From the NCBI RefSeq assembly GCF_000931445.1, contig NZ_CP010849.1:310001-374000 (forward strand): 64,000 bases of DNA. The letters are read 5' to 3'. This document shows, in pieces, positions 60,198 to 64,000 of this stretch. The DNA is from Streptomyces cyaneogriseus subsp. noncyanogenus (GTDB taxonomy: Bacteria; Actinomycetota; Actinomycetes; Streptomycetales; Streptomycetaceae). The first letter of the stretch is position 1, and every line of letters starts with the position of its first letter. Position numbers and translations under genes: made by a program. Below the pieces are notes generated by a model, which saw nothing but the letters and a program-made list of their open reading frames with translations, was not told the origin of the DNA and searched no databases.

Positions 60198-61379
60198 GTG
60201 ACGAGGCCCGATGCGGGCGAGGAAGCCCTGCACGAGTTCCTCGCCGATCCGGCTCATCTGACGCAGGACCTGCCCACCGCCGTGACGCGCTGCGCCAAGG
60301 CCCTCGGGCTGCGGCACGCCGTCGTCTACCTGGTGGACCTGCAACAGCGCCACCTCGTCCCCGAGACGGAGGTCGCCCCCCCGCTCCCGGTGGACGGCTC
60401 GCTGGCGGGCTGGGCGTACCGCACACAGGCCCTGCGGGTGGAGGAGTCGGACTCGGGCGGGATCATCGCCTGGCTGCCGCTGCTGGACGGCGCGGAACGG
60501 CTCGGCGTGCTCGCGGTGCACGAGGCGGCGCTGACCTCCGCCTCCCTGTGCCGCGGCCGGGCGCTCGCCTCGCTCCTGGCCATGATGATCACCTCGAAGC
60601 GGTCCTACGAGGACTCGTTCGTCCAGCACACCCGCACGGCACGGATGCGGCTGCCCTCCGAGATGCTCCGCGCGTTCCTGCCGCCCCGCACGATCGGCAA
60701 CGACCGCGTGGTGTCGACGGCCGTCCTGGAACCGGCGTACGAGCTCGGCGGCGACGCCTTCGACCACTCGCTCGGCCGGACGGTCCTGCACGTGTCCGTC
60801 ATCGACGCCATGGGGCACAACCTCGCCTCCGGGCTGACCAGCGCGGTGGCGCTGGCCGCCTGCCGCAACGCCCGGCGCAACGGGGGTGAACTCCCCGAGC
60901 TCGTCGACGCCGTGGACAGTGCCCTGGCACAGTGGCTTCCGGAGCAGTACTGCACCGCGGTCTTCGCCCAGCTCGAACTGGCCGGCGGGCTCCTGCGCTG
61001 GTACAACTGCGGGCATCCGGCGCCCTTGCTGCTGCGGGACGGCCAGGTGGTCACCGATGCCCTGGAGTGCGACGCCGATCCCCCGCTCGGCATGCCGTCG
61101 CGGCTGACCACCGAGCCGCGCCGGGTCCACGAGTTCCCGCTGGAGCCCGGTGACCGGGTGCTGATGTACACCGACGGGGTCACCGAGGCCCGGACGCGGG
61201 AGGCTCAGCTGTTCGGGCTGGAGCGGTTCGCGGACTATGTCATCCGGGCGACGGCGGGCGGCGAACTGGCGCCGGAGACGCTGCGCCGCCTCATCCACTC
61301 GATCCTGGACTCCCAGACCGGGCAGCTACGGGACGACGCGACGATCCTGATGTTCGAATGGCGGCCCCCCGCCCCCTGA
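60198..61379 (+). CDS. PP2C/SpoIIE-type phosphatase with N-terminal GAF-like sensor
   Basis: A 393-residue serine phosphatase. Residues 20-150 look like a small GAF domain (ALGLRHAVVYLVDLQQ, SLAGWAYRTQALRVEESDSGG). The SpoIIE phosphatase follows: PAYELGGDAFDHSL (metal Asp), VIDAMGHNLASGL (metal Asp), YNCGHPAPLLLRDG, VLMYTDGVTEART and the last metal Asp in LRDDATILMF. Such proteins control anti-anti-sigma factors by dephosphorylation. GTG 60198 follows GAGGAGACGAG. No sigma/anti-sigma gene is adjacent, so its target lies elsewhere. Confidence 0.9.
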   Translation: MTRPDAGEEALHEFLADPAHLTQDLPTAVTRCAKALGLRHAVVYLVDLQQRHLVPETEVAPPLPVDGSLAGWAYRTQALRVEESDSGGIIAWLPLLDGAERLGVLAVHEAALTSASLCRGRALASLLAMMITSKRSYEDSFVQHTRTARMRLPSEMLRAFLPPRTIGNDRVVSTAVLEPAYELGGDAFDHSLGRTVLHVSVIDAMGHNLASGLTSAVALAACRNARRNGGELPELVDAVDSALAQWLPEQYCTAVFAQLELAGGLLRWYNCGHPAPLLLRDGQVVTDALECDADPPLGMPSRLTTEPRRVHEFPLEPGDRVLMYTDGVTEARTREAQLFGLERFADYVIRATAGGELAPETLRRLIHSILDSQTGQLRDDATILMFEWRPPAP

Positions 61380-61421
61380 GGCGGCCGAGCCGCAGGACCG
61401 CCCGGCGCGCGCTCGGCCGCC
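61380..61421. terminator. Hairpin between the convergent phosphatase and small-protein genes
   Basis: GGCGGCCGAG (61380-61389) pairs with CTCGGCCGCC (61412-61421) around 22 bases, directly after the phosphatase stop. It is well placed as a shared terminator. Confidence 0.6.
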
Positions 61422-61475
61422 GGGACGGGTCCGCGCCGCACCGGCGGGGGACCGGGCGCGGCGTACGCGGGCGTC

Positions 61476-61790
61476 TCAGACCGTGTGCCCCCGCGCTCGC
61501 AGCCAGCGGTGCACGGTCTCCTTGTCCGCCGGGGTGATCCGCACCGGTCCTTCGATGTGCGGGCCCTCGTCCTCGTTGAACGCGGTGTCCGTGACCCGGG
61601 CGGTGACCCAGGTGGCCAGGTCCTGCGCGGCCCGGTCCGGCAGGGAACCGCGCTCCCAGCCGGTGCGGGCCTCGCGGGCCGCGGCATGATCGTGCCGTTC
61701 GGTCTCCGCCAGCCACGCCGCCACCAGCCGCTCCACGGTGCGGCGCTCCCGGTCGCCGGCCCGCGTCTGCTGCCTGTCGTTGTCGTCCAT
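61476..61790 (-). CDS. Small acidic/basic soluble protein, function unknown
   Basis: A 104-residue cytosolic protein: MDDNDRQQTRAGDRERRTVERLVAAWLAETERHDHAA, then RAAQDLATWVTARVTDTAFNEDEGPHIEGPVRITPADKETVHRWLRARGHTV. The C-terminal part has a helix-strand look with conserved-seeming Trp and Pro but no domain I know. It is convergent with the phosphatase gene and divergent from the nucleotidyltransferase operon. Confidence 0.68.
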   Translation of the reverse strand: MDDNDRQQTRAGDRERRTVERLVAAWLAETERHDHAAAREARTGWERGSLPDRAAQDLATWVTARVTDTAFNEDEGPHIEGPVRITPADKETVHRWLRARGHTV

Positions 61791-61976
61791 GGCGCACGAG
61801 TGCCCCGAACCGGGGCCGGCTCCCGTGCCGCGGCGCCCGGGCCGAGTGGGGCGGGGCCCGTGTCGAGGCGAATGCGCCGGGTACCTGGATGTCACCGTCG
61901 CGGCCTCCGGTGCCATCTTCCCGGGGCCGGGCCGGAGGACCGCATGGTCCGGGACATCCGGGAAAGGGGAGAAGCA

Positions 61977-62675
61977 ATGACGCAGCACGCCGACGACAAC
62001 GCTCTCGACCAGCGCGCCGGCGTTCCCGAGCTCCGTCTGGCCGCGGGGGATCCCGAGCTCGTCCCCCAGAATCAGGTACTGAAGGGCGATCTCCCCCTCG
62101 ATCGCAACCAGGCGATCCTCCAGGCGGCCAAGCAGGTCGGCGCCATCCTGAAGAAGAAGGAGCATCCGTTCGCCCTGGCGGGCAGCGTCGCCGTGTACGC
62201 CCACGGCGGCACCCAGAACCTCCAGCACGACGTCGACTTCTGCATCCGTCCGGAGGACGCCGGGGCCGTCGCCGCCACTCTGCGCGAGGCCGGTCTGACG
62301 GTCTACACCCCACCCGAGGACTGGCTGCTGAAGGCGGTCTGCCTGGGGCAGCAGGTCGACCTCATCTTCGAGCTGGCCCACGAGCCCGTCACCCTGGAGA
62401 TGCTGGACCGGGCCGAGGAGCTGTCGGTCGACTCGGTCCTGATGCCGGTGCTGTCGCCGACGGATCTGGTGCGGAGCCTGCTGGCGGCGTTCTCGGAGCA
62501 CCACTGCGACTTCGGTGCGGTGCTGCCGATCGCCCGCACCCTGCGCGAGAAGATCGACTGGGACGAGGTGCGCCGCACCTGCGGGGACGCGCCCATGCCC
62601 GCCGCGTTCTTCTTCATCCTGGAACGGCTGGAGATCATCCCGCCGCACGGCCGGCCGAAGGAGGACCAGCGATGA
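61977..62675 (+). CDS. Nucleotidyltransferase-fold protein
   Basis: A 232-residue protein of the Pol-beta nucleotidyltransferase superfamily. The active-site start is FALAGSVAVYAHGGTQNLQHDVDFCIRPED: Gly-Ser followed by Asp-x-Asp (HDVDF), as in minimal nucleotidyltransferases or toxin-type MNT/AbiEii proteins. The rest is helical (VCLGQQVDLIFELAH, SPTDLVRSLLAAFSEHH). ATG 61977 follows GGAAAGGGG. Its stop overlaps the BON gene (ATGA). It may be part of a stress or defence-like unit; the substrate is unknown. Confidence 0.82.
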   Translation: MTQHADDNALDQRAGVPELRLAAGDPELVPQNQVLKGDLPLDRNQAILQAAKQVGAILKKKEHPFALAGSVAVYAHGGTQNLQHDVDFCIRPEDAGAVAATLREAGLTVYTPPEDWLLKAVCLGQQVDLIFELAHEPVTLEMLDRAEELSVDSVLMPVLSPTDLVRSLLAAFSEHHCDFGAVLPIARTLREKIDWDEVRRTCGDAPMPAAFFFILERLEIIPPHGRPKEDQR

Positions 62676-62968
62676 ACGACCCCGCGACCCACGGCGTGCC
62701 CGCTCCGGCCGGTGCGGCGCCCGCCGCCGGAAACGTCGACTACCGCATCGCCCATCTGCGGGACCGGCTCGCCGCCGAGGAGCTCGGTGAACTGGGGGTG
62801 CGGGCCGAGGTCCGCGCCGGAGCGGTCGCGGTCACCGGCACGGTGCCCTCCGCGCGGTGCCGCGAGACGCTGCTGCGGATCGTGCACGAGGAGCTGGCCG
62901 GGCTGACCGTGCACAGCGACATCGTGGTGGCGGAGACCACCCGCCCCGACCATGCGGAGGAGCTGTGA
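62672..62968 (+). CDS. BON-domain protein
   Basis: A 98-residue protein: a Pro/Ala-rich start, then a BON (phospholipid-binding) domain, DYRIAHLRDRLAAEELGELGVRAEVRAGAVAVTGTVPSARCRETLLRIVHEELAGLTVHSDI. The GAVAVTGTV strand and final VHSDIVV are typical. There is no signal peptide. ATGA overlap with the gene before, and its stop overlaps the next ATG (TGATG), so it is translated with both. Confidence 0.85.
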   Translation: MNDPATHGVPAPAGAAPAAGNVDYRIAHLRDRLAAEELGELGVRAEVRAGAVAVTGTVPSARCRETLLRIVHEELAGLTVHSDIVVAETTRPDHAEEL

Positions 62969-63693
62969 TGATGCGCGTCGCCGCTGTCGGAGACATCCAC
63001 ATGGGGCCGGACAGCCAGGGGCTGCTGCGGCCGGCCTTCGAGACCCTGCCCGACTGCGCCGACCTGCTGCTGCTCGCGGGAGACCTGACCCGGCACGGCA
63101 CACCGGAGGAGGCCCGGGTGGTGGCCCAGGAGGTGCGTGACCTGCCGGTGCCGGTGGTGGCGGTCCTGGGCAACCACGACCACCACGACGAGCAGCCCGA
63201 GAAGGTCACCGCGATCCTCCAGGACGCCGGTGTCACGGTCCTGGAGGGCGAGGGCACCGTCGTGGAGTGCGGCGGGCGGCGCCTGGGCATCGCCGGCGCC
63301 AAGGGGTTCGGCGGCGGGTTCGTGGGCCGGAGCGCGGGCGAGTTCGGCGAGCCGGTGATGAAGGAGTTCGTCCGCACCACGCGCCGCTCGGCGGACAGCC
63401 TGCGCGGCGCGCTGGAGGCGCTGGACCGTCAGGGCTGCGACGCGCGCGTCGCCCTGACGCACTTCTCGCCCGTGGCCGACACCCTCGCCGGTGAACCGCC
63501 GGAGATCCACCCGTTCCTCGGCAGTTACCTGCTGGCCGAGGCGATCGACACCGCCGGTGCCGACCTCGCCGTGCACGGCCACGCCCACCTGGGGACCGAG
63601 CACGGCATGACGGCCGGCGGGGTGCGGGTGCGCAACGTGGCCCAGCCCGTGATCCGCCGGGCCTTCAACGTCTACCGACTGTCGGTGGACTGA
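62968..63693 (+). CDS. Calcineurin-like metallophosphoesterase
   Basis: A 241-residue phosphoesterase. The two-metal site is complete: RVAAVGDIHMGP (DxH), LLLAGDLTRHG (GD), VAVLGNHDHHDE (GNHD), ALTHFSPV (TH) and VHGHAHLG (GHxH). The substrate could be a nucleotide, phospholipid or nucleic acid. It starts at ATG 62968 or 62971, coupled to the BON gene. With the nucleotidyltransferase it forms a unit in which one enzyme may add and the other remove a nucleotide or phosphate; that pairing is an inference. Confidence 0.9.
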   Translation: MMRVAAVGDIHMGPDSQGLLRPAFETLPDCADLLLLAGDLTRHGTPEEARVVAQEVRDLPVPVVAVLGNHDHHDEQPEKVTAILQDAGVTVLEGEGTVVECGGRRLGIAGAKGFGGGFVGRSAGEFGEPVMKEFVRTTRRSADSLRGALEALDRQGCDARVALTHFSPVADTLAGEPPEIHPFLGSYLLAEAIDTAGADLAVHGHAHLGTEHGMTAGGVRVRNVAQPVIRRAFNVYRLSVD

Positions 63694-63714
63694 CGGCGGG
63701 CCGGTCCGGCCGTC
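63692..63714. terminator. Short hairpin between convergent metallophosphoesterase and GNAT genes
   Basis: GACGGC (63692-63697) pairs with GCCGTC (63709-63714), with extra CCGG pairing possible inside the loop. It overlaps the stop region of the phosphoesterase gene. Weak but well placed. Confidence 0.4.
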
Positions 63715-63718
63715 GGCG

Positions 63719-64000
63719 TCAGGGGCGGTCGGGCTGGTCCGTGGTGCGTCCGAGATAGACGAGCGGACCGGGGTCGGGCACGTCGATCTCGTGGAAGCCG
63801 AGACGGTCGTAGAAGGCCCGGGCCCCGGTGTTGACGGTCACCATGCCGAGATGGACGGCGGGTACTCCCCCGTCCCGCAGGGCGCGCAGGAAGGCGCGCA
63901 TCAGGGCGCGGCCGAATCCCCGGCCCTGCCAGGCGGGCAGCAGGTCGATGTGCAGATGGGCCGGGTAGCCGGCCAGTTCCGGCAGGAGCATCCGCTCGGG
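63719..64000 (-). CDS. GNAT-family acetyltransferase, C-terminal part (cut by window edge)
   Basis: The last 93 codons of a GNAT acetyltransferase; the start lies beyond the window. The acetyl-CoA loop is AWQGRGFGRALMRAFLRAL (QxxGxG), then VHLGMVTVNTGARAFYDRLGFHEID, the usual final helix-strand-strand of the fold. HLHIDLLP before the loop is typical of OGA-like or GCN5-type domains. It is convergent with the phosphoesterase gene. Substrate unknown. Confidence 0.88.
   Translation of the reverse strand, partial: PERMLLPELAGYPAHLHIDLLPAWQGRGFGRALMRAFLRALRDGGVPAVHLGMVTVNTGARAFYDRLGFHEIDVPDPGPLVYLGRTTDQPDRP

Overview
This is about 64 kb of high-GC actinobacterial DNA. Codon use, GTG starts, ATGA/GTGA gene overlaps, a carotenoid cluster, a lanthipeptide cluster and the regulator families all point to a Streptomyces chromosome. 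No insertion sequence, CRISPR array, rRNA or prophage was seen. One tRNA-like gene is present, and it is unusual.

Layout. 1-4.8 kb: a mandelate-type catabolic island with a divergent LysR regulator (cut by the window edge), benzoylformate decarboxylase, an aromatic aldehyde dehydrogenase and an aromatic-acid MFS symporter whose frame lacks a proper stop. 4.8-8.0 kb: a small membrane-anchored protein, then a TetR regulator with a double palindromic operator and its DHA2 efflux pump. 8.1-14.8 kb: a broken and partly inverted P450, CbiZ, an amidohydrolase, an amino-acid permease with a divergent TetR, and a secreted Rpf-like protein.

15.0-30.4 kb: the highlight, a class V-type lanthipeptide (lexapeptide/cacaoidin-like) cluster. 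A NarL-type two-component system faces a long minus-strand series of genes. In order of transcription these are ABC ATPase, ABC permease, LLM/F420 reductase 1, methyltransferase, LanK-type kinase, LanY (HopA1-like), the 46-residue precursor, an ABC exporter, LLM/F420 reductase 2, LanD-type Cys decarboxylase, a degenerate phosphotransferase (LanX candidate) and a double-domain M16 protease. The expected chemistry is Ser/Thr phosphorylation and elimination by LanK/LanY, C-terminal AviMeCys formation using LanD, reduction of Dha/Dhb to D-residues by the reductases, methylation, leader removal by M16 and export.

30.5-42.9 kb: a noncanonical tRNA-Gly with a strong terminator, a lamin-tail secreted protein, USP, a GH65 phosphorylase, GNAT, a secreted lipase, a ProP-like transporter, an SDR/DUF2867 protein, an MpaB-like oxygenase and small genes. 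43.0-50.9 kb: a divergent isorenieratene-type crt cluster (crtI-crtB-Rieske and crtY-crtT-crtU) around a repeat-rich promoter region; no crtE lies inside. 51-54.1 kb: an SDR/FAD/SRPBCC operon. 54.5-64 kb: small membrane proteins, an orphan cytochrome oxidase subunit I, small hypotheticals, an SRPBCC protein, an SpoIIE-type phosphatase, and a nucleotidyltransferase-BON-metallophosphoesterase operon, ending in a GNAT gene cut by the window edge.

All family assignments come from reading motifs by eye; no database search was run.
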